DNA of 64,000 nucleotides from Eurosta solidaginis. Taxonomy: Eukaryota > Arthropoda > Insecta > Diptera > Tephritidae. Below, in pieces: positions 22,445-34,300 of the stretch. Each line of letters starts with the position of its first letter. The first letter of the stretch is position 1. Where the stretch lies: positions 263,752,392-263,816,391 of the forward strand of contig NC_090323.1 in assembly GCF_040869045.1 (NCBI RefSeq). The letters run 5' to 3'. The notes under the pieces are model-generated. The model was not told where the DNA came from and did not search any database. It saw nothing but the letters and a program-made list of their open reading frames with translations. Position numbers and translations under genes: made by a program.

Positions 22445-22954
22445 CTTTAGTTAGGCATAATCCGAGCAATTATACAGCAATTAACATTCCATATCTGCCT
22501 AACTATTAAATTAATAATCTTGAATCTATAGTAAATTTGTATCTTCACTTGCTAATCAAGTTGCTAATATCTTCTCGATTTTTTATGTGACTTTGATTTA
22601 TATATTCTCATCAAAGCAAAAATCTGCAAACATTAAATTTAAATACTTGTACAATTTGCACCAAGATTGGTGTGTTGTTGAAGCCGTCTGAAGTTGGACG
22701 TGGGCATCAAACGCGCATCTGAATAGCAAACAAAGTAAATTGGACCAGCCAACTGTGACGCGTGCATATGTGTGTTTGTGTGTGTTTGGCAAACATGCAA
22801 AACTGACCACCACCGCATTTTTGTTAAATGTTGATTTTGTAGTTGCATTTGAGGATTACATTAAATGCCATTTATTAACACTTATTAGTGAGCGAGCGCG
22901 AATGACAACACAAACGCCAACGCCAAAGTCAACTTTGAATAGCAACAACAATAT
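22445..22954. other. Spacer, nothing recognised
   Basis: The sequence appears unique and lies between a SINE and the hAT target site. No coding potential is seen. Confidence 0.35.
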
Positions 22955-23028
22955 GATGCGAGCAGGGCCGTAGAGAGAAAATTCGGGCCCGGGACTAAAC
23001 GATTTACGGGCCCCCTATAAAAAATCCA

Positions 23029-25387
23029 CTAAATAATATCAAAATTTAACTGTCTTGCCAAAACGGATTCAACACAAAGCGTGGCAATTCCTGAAACTCG
23101 CTCTTGAGATGAACACGATCTATGAAAATTTTTGATTCTTGAAAGGACGCTGAAGGAACGTTCTGCACTAGCTACAGTGACAGGTATAGTGCAAATGATA
23201 CGTAAAGCAATACAAATGTTGGGGAAAATTGTATACAGATTTTGAAAAGAGATGGCATTCAGCAATTCCAATGGTGACAGACCTTTATCAAAATTTGCTT
23301 CGTAAATATGTTTCAAGTGAATTATTTGCATTCTAAGCTTTGAGAAATGTCCGACTTGTATTCTTCGACAAATTTTGCTGCGCTCGCCCGAACCGTAGTT
23401 TCATCCATGTCTTCAAATTGCCACAAAAAGAAAAACCTCTCGCTCAAATTTCTCATAGCTGCAAATGGTTCAGTAATGCCAGTGATTACCGAATCAAAGA
23501 TCACCAAGAATGTATTGTTTTTAAAATCAGACTCTGAATCATCCGTAATCATCTCATTTAAATTATCTTCAGAACGTCTTTTGGGTTTTCTCTTTCGAAT
23601 TTCCGGAAACTTTGGCGAGATGTTCAATTGAATAGCAACTGTTTTGCATTCGTTTAAATTTGTTTCTCATTGGTTCCTGGGCAACTTTAAAACAGCTAAT
23701 AAGGCATCTAGATGTCGGACCTCAACATCTATGGTGGCATCTCTAGCTTGAAGGACCACATTTCTTTCATTAATGGAAGTCAGTATTTTGAACAAAATTG
23801 AGGCGGCCACCGTGGTGTGATGGTAGCGTGCTCCGCCTGCCACACCGTATGCCCTGGGTTCGCACCCCGGGCAAAGCAACATAAAAATTTTAGAAATAAG
23901 GTTTTTCAATTAGAAGCAATTTTTTCTAAGCGGGGTCGCCCCTCGGCAGTGTTTGGCAAGCGCTCCGATTGTATTTCTGCCATGAAAAGCTCTCAGTGAA
24001 AACTCATCTGCCTTGCAGATGCCGTTCGGAGTCGGCATAAAACATGTAGGTCCCGTCCGGTCAATTTGTAGGGAAAATCAAAAGGAGCACGACGCAAAAT
24101 GGATTAAATCTCTTCGGAGGTTATCGCGCCTTAAATTTATTTATTTATTTAACATACATTCGAACTTGTTGCTGCACTTGAGAATGCCGGTAACATCTCC
24201 GTTTGCTTGCGTAGTCAAATTTGGCTTTTGTCTCAAAGACTATGAAGAGAGCTCGGTACATTGTTTTTAGGGATGTCCCATCGTTGTGGACTGCTGCTGC
24301 AAATAGTAAAATATTTTTATACAACTCCGAAGAAAGTAATTGCAGCCGTACAACATTCTGCAGCATCAACACCACATAAATTGAGACTGTGGATTGCACA
24401 AGGCGAGTAATCAGCATTCGAGTTTTTGTCGAGAATGTGACGTAGTGCTCCGTTGTAAGCTCCTTTCATATTGGCGCTGTTATCGTACCCTTGTGCACAA
24501 CAATGTTTTAATGGGATTTTATGTTTACCTAGAGTATGGCAAATTAGATCAGCGATTTTCTTACCAGTTTTTTGGTTAGAATTCACGAAGCCAAAAACCG
24601 TTCTTGAATTGTAAAATTTGTTGTTTTCGAATTGAAATGGAGGTAGCGCAAAACCTGGCTTTCTTGCGTTGATCTAATATAGTTCCCTCTCGTGTTTTGC
24701 ACAAATTTCTATAAACTCGTTCTGAATGTCTGGGGAAAGATAGTGAACTTATAAACGTTTGTGCTGTCGTTGTGAAATCCTAACTTTCTCCAAATGATCT
24801 CTAAGTATGGGATCATAATGGCTTATGAGATCTTAGATGCCCAAAAAATGTTCATTGTTTCGTTCACCAATATATATACTTTCGCCTTTGAAAGCTAGGC
24901 CTCTTTCATCCAAAAGTAAAATAGTGTCCAAAATTCTATGTAAAATTTCCATCCACGTTTCAGTTTCAGTGATTAGCAGTTCATTGATAAGTGTATCAAT
25001 TGTAGCCTCCTTTTGAATTAGATTTTGTAAAGATCGCCATTGAATATAACATTTAATGTGATCTTGAGTATTTTCGTGTGATGGCAGTTTATCGTATAGC
25101 TTCTTCCATACCTGGAATTTCGAATATCCGCCAGGACAACGAATTTTAGGTCGATTTAAAGTATTGGTGCTTAACAGACGGCATGGTAGGCAATAAAAAG
25201 CATTGCTACTGGCACTCCACACTAACCAGTCACGCTCCAGTTTCTCTCCATTTGGCAAGATTCTGTTCAACAACGAAGTAGGAAATGCCTCGTCATGATA
25301 ATCACGTGGATAAATAACAGGACACTTTTGATGACCTCGACGAATTATTTCGTTGACTTCTTCAGGTCGCAAAAACTCATTGTTCAC
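23029..25387 (-). pseudogene. hAT-type transposase (ZMYM1-like: TTF zinc finger, DUF4371-like, hAT-C), broken
   Basis: Four minus-strand pieces can be read in order. At 25387-24833 there is a TTF-type zinc-finger-like region (RDWLVWSASSNAFYCLPCRL with a later H...H pair). At 24586-24317 there is a core with GYDNSANMKGAYNG, characteristic of the RNase-H-fold catalytic region of this transposase group. Further core sequence lies at 23627-23322. At 23331-23029 is the C-terminal hAT dimerisation region (ASAERSFSVLSRIKNF). The pieces lie in different frames with stops between them, and a SINE splits the third from the second, so no active enzyme is made. Family names are from recognition by eye. 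Confidence 0.8.
23802..24150 (+). mobile_element. tRNA-derived SINE 'A', copy 5, nested in the hAT element
   Basis: A complete head (gtgatggtagcgtgctccgc; gggttcgcaccccggg) and body, with tail atttatttatttattt. It lies inside the hAT transposase remnant, so it inserted after the hAT element. Confidence 0.9.
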
Positions 25388-25755
25388 GGTACCGATATCG
25401 AAATCGTTTAAATAATCTGGACTTTGATACAGAGTTGGTGGTATTGTTGGAAGACTTCTTGAAGATGGACCTTCATCAGTGTCACCACCAAAACTTTACG
25501 ATTTCGGATTCATCTAAACATAAATTTTTGTTTAATATTTTTTTTGTCTCCTCACTGTTCGAAGGCCCAGGCAAAAGATCATTATCAATATTCGTTGCTT
25601 TTGAAATTCGGCTTAAAATTTGCGCATGGAACAACTAAAGACCCTCCTGAATTAAAAAAAAATGTCTTAGTACCTCTAAATCGCGGGCCCCCTCAGAAAC
25701 CTCGGGCCTGGGGGAATCCCCCCATTCCCCCTCCCTTCCCTGGGATGGATGCGAG

Positions 25756-26551
25756 CAGAGCAGAAGAGCGCCGAGTAATAAATTTAGCTGAGGAACGATC
25801 TTCATTCACATAAAATCCAATCCGGTTTTTTTTCAAATAATTTATTCACACAAAACGACGCTGCTGTTGCAGCATGAGCACCGTTGGCAACATTGCAAAA
25901 TGTTTGCAGGTTTTCGTGCGATTTGCAATAACATTCTACTACATTTGTATATATTTGTCTTCTCCTACAACTTTATTTTTGGCATGTCAGTTTTTACCTT
26001 CGTTTTCACAGGCGTCCACCTTGTAGGCATGAGAATCCTTATACCCACTGTAGTAGGTGCAACCCCCGCCTTTACACATTACATGCCCTTTTAACATTGG
26101 CATCTCATTAGAGGAGGCTCCCGCCACATGTAGCATACTAAATACCTTGGCAAATATCACACTCTAGACCTTACTGCAAGGGCGTGTCCTGCCACACATT
26201 GCAGGCTTTAGTGTACACTTGTTCTCAACATACCCAACAATGTAAACTAAATGTCTTGAGGAATATACACCGAAGAGGCTTGATAATGTGCATTGTAATA
26301 GTGCCACGAGAAAGTGCTCGTCCAATTGGGCATCTCGCCTCTTCTAGAACAACAAGGCTTTGTACTTATACTCACCTTATGCTTGGTTTTCACTAGGTCA
26401 AATTTCACCACAAACTAGGATCAATGAAAACGGGTCTTCATACAACGTCAAGTGCGTTTGCCGCCAGTTTTGACTAGAGAGTAACAATTTAATTGGGCAA
26501 TAAGTGAAAACAGCAGGTGCCCAACGCTTTGGCAAATTTGAATACAAAATT
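25756..26551. other. Spacer without recognised features
   Basis: I can support no gene or repeat family here. Confidence 0.35.
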
Positions 26552-26871
26552 TTAGCGTGAGTTAAGACCACACACTTTTTTATCGACTTTTAGTCAGTAA
26601 TGTGATATGAAAAGCCAAAATGGCCAGAGGATCAGATTGAGGCAGTTTTAATGTCGGTTATTAGCGTGAGTTGTGACCACACACTTTTTTATCGACTTTT
26701 AGTCAGTAATGTGATATGAAAGGCCAAAATGGCCAGTGGATCAGATTGAGGCAGTTTTACTTACTTACTTACTTAATTGGCGCTTAACCGTCTAAACGGT
26801 TATGGCCGTCCAACAAGGCGCGCCAGTCGCTCCTTCGCTCCGCCAACCGGCAGTTTTAATGTCGGTTATTA
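26552..26871. repeat. 109-bp tandem duplication, second unit interrupted by an 89-bp insertion
   Basis: The segment ttagcgtgagtt... at 26552 recurs at 26661, with a few substitutions per unit. The second unit is interrupted at 26759 and resumes at 26849. Confidence 0.85.
26760..26848 (-). mobile_element. Short retroelement 3' fragment with (TAAG)n tail and 10-bp target duplication
   Basis: On the minus strand the insert ends gcgccaattaagtaagtaag. It contains the hairpin-forming ccgtttagacgg. It is flanked by ggcagtttta at 26750-26759 and 26849-26858. A related piece, with an (ATC)-rich tail instead, is at about 53210-53320. This is a 5'-truncated LINE or SINE end of unknown family. Confidence 0.75.
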
Positions 26872-28660
26872 TGACCAACTGGAAACCAAGCACTAGTCTG
26901 TGTTTTCTTATTTTTGTATTCGTCTTCTTCTTTCTGTTACTAATGAACAAAAGTTTATTCGCTCCTGCTAATAGAGAATTAATCATTTTCGTAGCTTTTT
27001 TGCCATATTATGGCGAATTCACTTTACGCCCATTTAATTTCGACGAGTGGAACTTCCTACTAGCCTAATACAAATTTGGGTATGGTTGCTTGTCTCTCTG
27101 CTCTACTATGAGATGAGTATCTGTAGAATGAAATTATAAAGTGACCGCCACTGCTTTGCCCACAACTATGCACCCGGATAATATCATTTTTTTTGTTAAA
27201 TGATGTCCAAAGCTATCCAAAATATTGGATTTTGAATGAATACGAACACAAAAAACATAATTTTGGGTCATGAATCATGATTTTGGGCGACCTCGATTGA
27301 TCTCCTCTTGAGTTGGTACCTGTTTTAGAAATGTGTCTAAATCCCGGTTTTCAAGTAGCCGTTTAATTTACATTATATCATCTTCATTCAAATTCGGAAG
27401 TCATTTAGAAAAACAAAAATAATATCATCTGCACTGAAACAAATGATGCTAGTAAAATCAACATATCTGTTCTGTTGTTCTTGACTTAATGGATATTCGG
27501 TGAAGTTGATCGAATTACGGTTAATTCGACCGAGTTCTTTGTCAAGCGAACAAATTAGTTTAGTCATTTCAACGGAACAGAAATTGTTGCTCTTAAGCTA
27601 ACAAAATTCTGTAAAATTGACAGATTCCTAATCAATCTAACTGATTTTTTTGTTAACACAACTGATCTCACTGGTCATTTCAACAGCGATCAACAGTCAA
27701 TACATGAACAAATTTCAAAGAGAATTTTACGCTCGCAGCGCTCTCAACTTTGTACTTATGACGATGGTGCCGCTTGTCAAAAAAAAACACCAAAATAAGA
27801 AAACCACCAAATCGAAAAAACACCAAAATGGGAAAACAACAAAAAAAGTTTTTCAGTTATCAATCAATTGACCCGTTTTTCATTTGATTTTACCAGTCTT
27901 TTTCTTTCAGTGTTGGTGCACAGTTGTAGGTAAAGCAGTGCAATTACAGATTCGAGTTCAGGATCTCAAAATCTATATTAGAAAACTTTCAAATGCTTAC
28001 GCAGGGCTAAATTAAGAACTAAGTATTTACGATATAGACTTGTCTTTTATTTATTTTCATTTTTAAACAAATTTCTTCAAATATACCCCACTGTATGAAG
28101 CGCTTCGTAAAACCACACAGAAGTGTCGCAATGCCACAAAGCTAAACATCGCAACAACAGCAACTTCAATAGTGGCAGTAACAACAGAATAAACAACAAG
28201 GAGAAAGCAACACCAACATCAGTCATCATCAGTATCGATGCAGCAGCAATGATTGTAAACGAGTCGCCAGCAATCAGTTGGCTAGAAGTTGCTATGTTAA
28301 GTCGAATAAGGTAATCTTGCGAACAAGCGATTTTCCATTTTTATGGCTTAACGCTTTTAAACGGACTTTATGATGCACGCAATTGTTGCTTTTGAATGTA
28401 TGTATGGCTGTGTTTTGTTGTGATAATTGGCAAATATTGTTGTTACTGTTTCTGTTACAATTACCATCGTTAACTGCAACAATGCAAAAACAGTAAATTC
28501 AGGCGCGTGCCAGGCGTGCCAACTACAATAAGTTGCTCTCAAACATAACATAGTTCCTCATACCAATCGCAGCATTCAAAATTGCAAAGGGTTTTTTTTT
28601 ATAAAATTAAGATTTTTTATAAAATTACGATAGCCTGGAGCATAAAAAACTATAAAATAA
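26872..28660. other. Spacer without recognised gene
   Basis: No domain-bearing frame or repeat family is recognised. A-rich triplet-like runs (aaaacaccaaaat) lie near 27780-27850. Confidence 0.35.
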
Positions 28661-28998
28661 AATTAAAATATTCAAAACAATAAAATAAAATAAAAAATAA
28701 AAGAAAAGAAAACAAAATAAAATAAAAAAATAAAGTGGAATTAAATTTAATTAAATAAAATAACATAAAATGAAATAAAACAAAATAAAATAAAATAAGT
28801 AAAATTAAATCTAATTTAATCAAAAAAATTTAACTAAATAAAATAAAATGAAATTTAATTAAATAAAATAACATAAAATAAAATATACAAAATAAAATAA
28901 ATGAACTAAATTAAATTATATTTGTATGAATTAAGCTGGGATTGCCCTTATTGATTTTTTAAATGTATGAAAACATTTCAAATACATTTTTTTTTAAA
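28661..28998. repeat. AAATAAAAT-type simple AT-rich repeat
   Basis: An imperfect run of aaataaaataaaat-like pentamers and hexamers; the same texture continues at 29206-29369 and 29680-29780. Confidence 0.85.
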
Positions 28999-29205
28999 TA
29001 ATGTAATAATTTGGAAAAATTTTAAACAACGTGACATCAGGACGGACAAGGCGACAGCTGTTTCGATTATACCTTGAAATCTCTTCGAATCCTCTTCTCC
29101 TTTTTCAAATCCCACTCCCGAGAGATTTACAAGGTATAATCGAAACAGCTGTCGCCTTGTCCGTCCTCATGTCACGTTGTTTAAATATTCCACAAATTAT
29201 TAAAT
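28999..29205. mobile_element. Long near-perfect palindrome (MITE-like hairpin)
   Basis: The left arm (aacaacgtgacatcagg, then acggacaaggcgacagctg, then tttcgattataccttg) is mirrored by the right arm in reverse complement, with about a 35-bp loop around 29095-29130. The best-matched part is about 29021-29185. Weaker pairing extends outward to about 28999 and 29205. It is non-coding and sits inside AT-rich simple DNA. The open frame at 29031-29219 arises from the palindrome. Confidence 0.75.
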
Positions 29206-29369
29206 TAAATTTAATTTAATTTAATTAATAATTTAATTTAATTTAATTTAAGAAAATAACATAAAATAAAACAAAATTAAATAAACTAAATTAAAATAAA
29301 ACAAAATAAAATAAAATAAAGGTAAATTAAATTAAATGGAATTGAGTCAAATTGAAATTAAATAAATGT
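29206..29369. repeat. AT-rich simple repeat
   Basis: A continuation of the aaataaaat-type low-complexity DNA on the right side of the palindrome. Confidence 0.8.
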
Positions 29370-29668
29370 AAGGCGCGATAAGCTCCGAAGAGATTTTGGC
29401 CCGAGCTTCTCTTCCAATTTGCGTCGTGCTCTTTTAATTTTTCTTACAAATTGGTGGGAGGGGACCTACTTATTTTATGCCGACTCTGAACGGCCTCCAC
29501 AAGGCAGATGGATGTACAAGGAGAAGCTTTTCATTGCAGAAATACATTGGGAGTGCGTGCCAAACACTACCGAGGGGTGGCCCCGCTTAGAAAAAATTTC
29601 TTCTAATTGAAAAACTTGTTTCTAAAATTTTGATGTTGCTTTGCCCGTAGCACGCTACCCGCCGTATA
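29370..29668 (-). mobile_element. SINE 'A', minus strand, with promoter head deleted
   Basis: The body matches the family in reverse (cgacgcaaattggaagagaa, gagtcggcataaaat, ggggccacccctcgg). The head reads ggtagcgtgctacgggcaaa on the minus strand, so the segment between the A box and the end of the B box is deleted. The copy therefore lacks an internal Pol III B box. Confidence 0.85.
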
Positions 29669-29829
29669 TGTAAATTACATAAAATAAAACAAAATTAAAT
29701 TAAGTTGACTAAATAAAATTCAATTAAATCATATTAAATATAATTAAATCAAATTAAATAACTAAATAACAAACAAAAAACTTGAATGGAGAAAGAAATG
29801 GAAAAGTTTTAGAGAGCCCTTTGTATTTT

Positions 29830-30190
29830 GTTGTTGTTGTGCTAACAGTGCTTCGCCACATTCAATGGGCCATTCACAAATTGTCATCAAAGTTCTCTAA
29901 TAGGGGTTCAAATAAACTAGCAGTTTCAACAGGGGTGGACCATAGGAAATTTGGTGTTAAGAGGCAGAGGTTTCACATTACAATTGAAAAGATTGTTGGT
30001 GTCATGTGGAGACACATCGCATGCAGGATATACATTACGTATGTATTTCCGGGTTGATTCTGGACAAGTAGGAGTTTAACTTGTTACAGTATTCAGAACG
30101 AAGTTGGGCCAGAGTGATCCATATCTCCCTTGGTAGTATCTTCTGCGTTCACCCGGCTCGTCCTAGAAAAGGCGTTTACCGATTCTGTGT
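29830..30190 (-). pseudogene. 3' fragment of the Jockey-like LINE
   Basis: On the minus strand it reproduces the end of the element at 13480-15358: the caacttcgttctg, actgtaacaagttaaactcc and ccagaatcaaccc region, followed by the 3' UTR and a (CAA)n tail at about 29832. It is truncated at the 5' side and heavily mutated. Confidence 0.8.
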
Positions 30191-30579
30191 GGATTATATT
30201 TAGGACCTCCTTACGTTTGTCTGTATTAAAGGAACGGCTGACTAGGCAGGATCCGGATCTCATCATAGTGCTTATGGAGATGTTCTCTTAACCCTCTTGG
30301 AGGCGGGGCTAGATCAAGCAGTTTTTTGCTAGGGTTTCCAGGTTTTTGACAAATCAGCAAAAGCTGTCAGTTCAGCATTTCGTTATGCTCGTTAACATTG
30401 AGCTATTTTGCCTCATTATGTAAGTAGATAGTGCTCAAGGGTCATAAGGAGACATCCCATGACAGTTTTAAGTGCAGTATTTCGGTTTCCACCGCAGCCG
30501 GTTTTATTTGCTGGAGCGACTCGGAATTTTTTGTCCCGGCCTTTGATTGCCATTTCAGTGTAAACCAATTTTATTTACT
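30191..30579. other. Possible further decayed LINE sequence
   Basis: No reading frame is recognised. It adjoins the minus-strand LINE fragment and may be its 5' continuation, too diverged for me to align by eye. Confidence 0.3.
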
Positions 30580-30937
30580 GCGGCCGCCGTGGTGCTGTGG
30601 TAGCGTGCTCCGCCTACCACACCGAAGATCCTAGGTTCACGCCCCGGGCAAAGCAACATCGAAAATTAAAAAGGTTTTTTCAATTAGAAAAAGGTTCTTT
30701 TAAGCGCGGTCGCTTTTCGGCAGTGATTTAGCAAACACTCCGATTTCTGCAATGAAAAGTTTTTCAGTGAAATTTCATCTGCCTTGCATAGGCTGTTCGG
30801 AGTCGGCGTAAAATGTGTAGGTCTCGTCCCGCCAGTTTGTAGGAAAAACTTTTAATTTTTAGCGCAACGCAGATTGGAAGAGAAGCTCGGCCTAAAATCG
30901 CTTCGGAGGTTATCGTGCCTAGCATTTATTTTATTTA
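30580..30937 (+). mobile_element. tRNA-derived SINE 'A', copy 7
   Basis: The head is tgctgtggtagcgtgctccg and the B box is ggttcacgccccggg; the body is complete and the tail is atttattttattta. The flank ttttattta precedes (near 30569) and follows (near 30929), a possible target duplication blurred by the tail. Confidence 0.85.
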
Positions 30938-31191
30938 GTTACTTTTTCAAAACCGGTTATGTTTTTGGAAACGATTACCTATCTTAGCTCAGAACCAATA
31001 AATAAAGTAAAATGAAAAAAAAAAACTGCAAAGAAATTTCATAAAAAGAAAAAAGTTTATAAAAAGAAAAAAGAATTCGGAAATCCTTATACTGAATTTC
31101 CAGCTTGAATAAGGACAGCAAAAAAAAATAAAAATAATAAATAATAACATCCTTTCTTTCCTGTATATGAGGAATTTTGAATGGAACTCTT

Positions 31192-31197
31192 TTTATT
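31192..31197 (-). promoter_or_regulatory. Candidate polyadenylation signal of the Cys-rich gene
   Basis: AATAAA on the minus strand, about 125 nt downstream of the stop codon at 31322. Confidence 0.45.
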
Positions 31198-31321
31198 TAT
31201 TTTTTTTTTATATTTTATACGATTATTATTGCTTTAAACAGGATATAAAAATAAAATTCAATTTAAATACATTTTTGATTTTAACGCAAATAATTTTTTT
31301 AAATTAATTTCAATTTTAGTT

Positions 31322-34300
31322 TTATTTCTTCTTCTTCTTTCCCTTCTTTCCTTTCTTTCCCTTCTTGCCCTTGCCACCGCAGAGTGCAGCAAGCGCTTCA
31401 TCTAGCTCTTTATCAGTGATCTGTGTTTCGGTGGTCATTTTCTGTTTGGGCAACACAATCGGTTCTTTCGGTGTCTTCAATTCGATTTCGATGGTATTCC
31501 GCTTGCGACGATGCTGTTGCTTGTTGCCTAATTTCACTAGAAAAACATCGCTATCCGTGTCTTCGCAGGTTTTGTAACAAACCTGAAAGAATAACAAGTA
31601 ATGCTAAGATTAAAAGAATGCGTTTGTATTTTAGTTTAAAAAAAAAAAAATCGGGATTATATATGTAATCCCTATTGCCCAGCTCTGATTTCCGCAAATA
31701 GTTTTTAAATTTTAGAAGAACACAATTATTTCAACCTTTTAACTTTAAACTTACATATGAATCTAGCCCCTTTTCGTTTTCGATAACCCTTGACCTACCC
31801 ACACAGGCAAAACGATTTTTCAACATTTTCAATTATTCCTTGCCTTTCCACTTGAAACCCCCTCACTAGTAGCTTGCGCTTGCATACGTCTTTCTGAACA
31901 TTGCATGGAAATTAAAAAAACGAGCTTCACATACTTCACATAATTACCATCCTGCGGTAAATGGAGCGTTTATGCAACACATGGAGCATTAAAACATAGC
32001 AAATGTGCACACATTCTTACACACCAAAACAATTTGTTTAAAATAAAAGTTTTTGTGGTTTGTGAATGAAAATAAAATGCAAAGAAAAAAAGTAGGGCAA
32101 CCGCGGTACTCCAATTTGATTCCATACAATAAATTTCAATTGCAATGGATTGGTTTTGTTTTTGTATTTTTTTCATTTTATGGCATTGCATTGGCTTAAC
32201 TTTGATGTGGCTGATATGCTATTGTGGCATTGCTGACGTTGCCGATACCACGCGATCGAAAGTATTCGAATGGAACTGAATCAAAATGCAGCACATTGAA
32301 TGGGTCGATTGTATTTACCCAGCGGACCAAGTTTGATTAATTTGCGAGACTCGCAAAATGCTCAGAATTGTGCTCATATGTGAACAAAAGAAGATAGAAA
32401 TTTTATTTTTATCGCAAAAATACCTGTAAACAAGCTCCTACGCGAACAAAGAGCGATAGAAAATTTATTTACCGTATATCACTCGCTTAATGTTTGCAAG
32501 TGAGCAAAGAACGATGCTCATTTTTGTGGCGCAAAACACTTTCTTATGAGCTTTGCAACATGTGTTTTGTGACAAAAACCAAAATGCAGACAAAATAACG
32601 GTTCATAATTTCGTATATAGCGTTATTTCTTCTATCGATGAGCAGCGCAAATAAGAAATAAAACAATTTTTTAGTTCTATGATATCCGTGAAAGTGAATA
32701 CTTGAGAGCTGTGTTTGAAAACTTATTTAATATTTATTATACGCAAATAAATACTGTGCAAAGTAAGTATAAACGCCTCAAGTGCGCTTCAATGTATTTA
32801 ATATACCCTGCAAAAATCGTTGGATCATGTGGTCCACTGGAGTACTTACCATTATACTCCAGTGTAATGCAGCAATGGACCAACTCATGTTTCTACACGA
32901 ACATATTGTAAGCCGATCATTTCTCGTTTTTAACGATTGTAATCATTACACGATGTTTATTGGACTGTGGGTACTCCATGGATTACTCTGATGTAATGCG
33001 GAGCTGGAGTATATGGTCCAGTCCTAGGACATCGCAATGTTAATTGGACCATATTTTTTGTATGGATTTTGGTTAATTTTGCAGGGTAGGGGAACACAAC
33101 CGAAAACGGAAGAACTGTAAAATTCGCTCATCCTATTTCTTATGATCATTTTGCAATATCCTTTTTGATACTTATATAATATTGTTTCCGTCTCGGGAAA
33201 AAGATTTTTTCAGTATCTAATTTGAGTCGAAAATGTATCAAATCAAATATTTTATCCGACTAAGCAGAAGTATCAAAAAAAGCCTATAAAAAAAATTGCT
33301 TAATATTCGCTAGCTTTATTTGTTGCGACTATCGTAAACAATACTTTCACTGCCACAAACTGAGCAACATATGAATCATATTGCTATCGTTTTCAGATGC
33401 GTTTGCGAGAGTTTTATCCGGTTAAATATCGTAAATCGCTCAAATGGGGTATCATTTGTGAGCATTTGGTCTGCTGGGTAGCTACTATTTTGAGCAAATA
33501 TCTATCCAAATGTACAAGTGAGTTGCAAACGCGTGACCCTGCTGGAACTATTTAAAGCTTTGCACTTGTGTTGGAACTCTGAGGGCCATTTTTACCATCC
33601 CTTGTTACGATTTATCTGGAGGATAGCAATCCTTCAGATAGCTTTTTGACATTTTCGTTTTCTCCAACACATGGTGACAGCTCCCCGTTAAGTCAGTAAT
33701 TGTGAATATTTTGTCTAACACACTTTTCCCTAAGGACAGTCTTCACCATCTTCAGTTAGTCACTTAGGTCCGGTTTTTCTGTGCGAGTTAAAACTCCAGT
33801 TAAAGCTGACTAGAGTTTAACCCTGGAGTTTGAACTCGCACTGAAAAAACCGACCTTATACATACATAAGTTATTGAAATTCTCGTTTTCTCCATGCTAA
33901 GTGAACCAATCTTAAATGAAGCTATCTGAAGGATTGCTTTGGTATAATTGAATTCTAACTTTACTTTATTGGAACCGACTCTTACATGTAAATGGATGCC
34001 TCATCCAGAGGCGGAGTAAGCGGAAACTTTCTCCAACAGAGTGCATGTTGTGGATACTTATGGGAGTTTTTTAATATTCGCCAGTCTACATGTAATATTT
34101 TTAATAGGCTAATTCCCAAGCTGTTATTTGAATGATGAAGCCCTAACTTGCTACAGCCAAAGGCTATAATATCTACGAAGCTTTTAAGATATTTCACGGG
34201 ATGAATTTAGTGCGCGTCATTATCTTGTGGTTTTCTTAGGGTTAAGATGTCAAAACAGTGCATCAACGCTAATTGGCCCTTCCGGCAGGGTTTTTCCAAA

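Larger units (their letters stand above)
22963..25747 (-). mobile_element. hAT transposon, decayed, with 8-bp target duplication
   Basis: The element starts cagggccgtag (the hAT YARNG end rule) and its other end contains ccttccctg, the complementary CAGGG start, 5 bp before the flank. The octamer gatgcgag occurs immediately outside both sides (22955-22962 and 25748-25755), as expected for hAT target duplication. Both ends carry gcgggccccc-type blocks (about 22985-23015 and 25682-25692). The interior encodes transposase remnants on the minus strand. It is interrupted by a SINE at 23802-24150. Confidence 0.8.
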
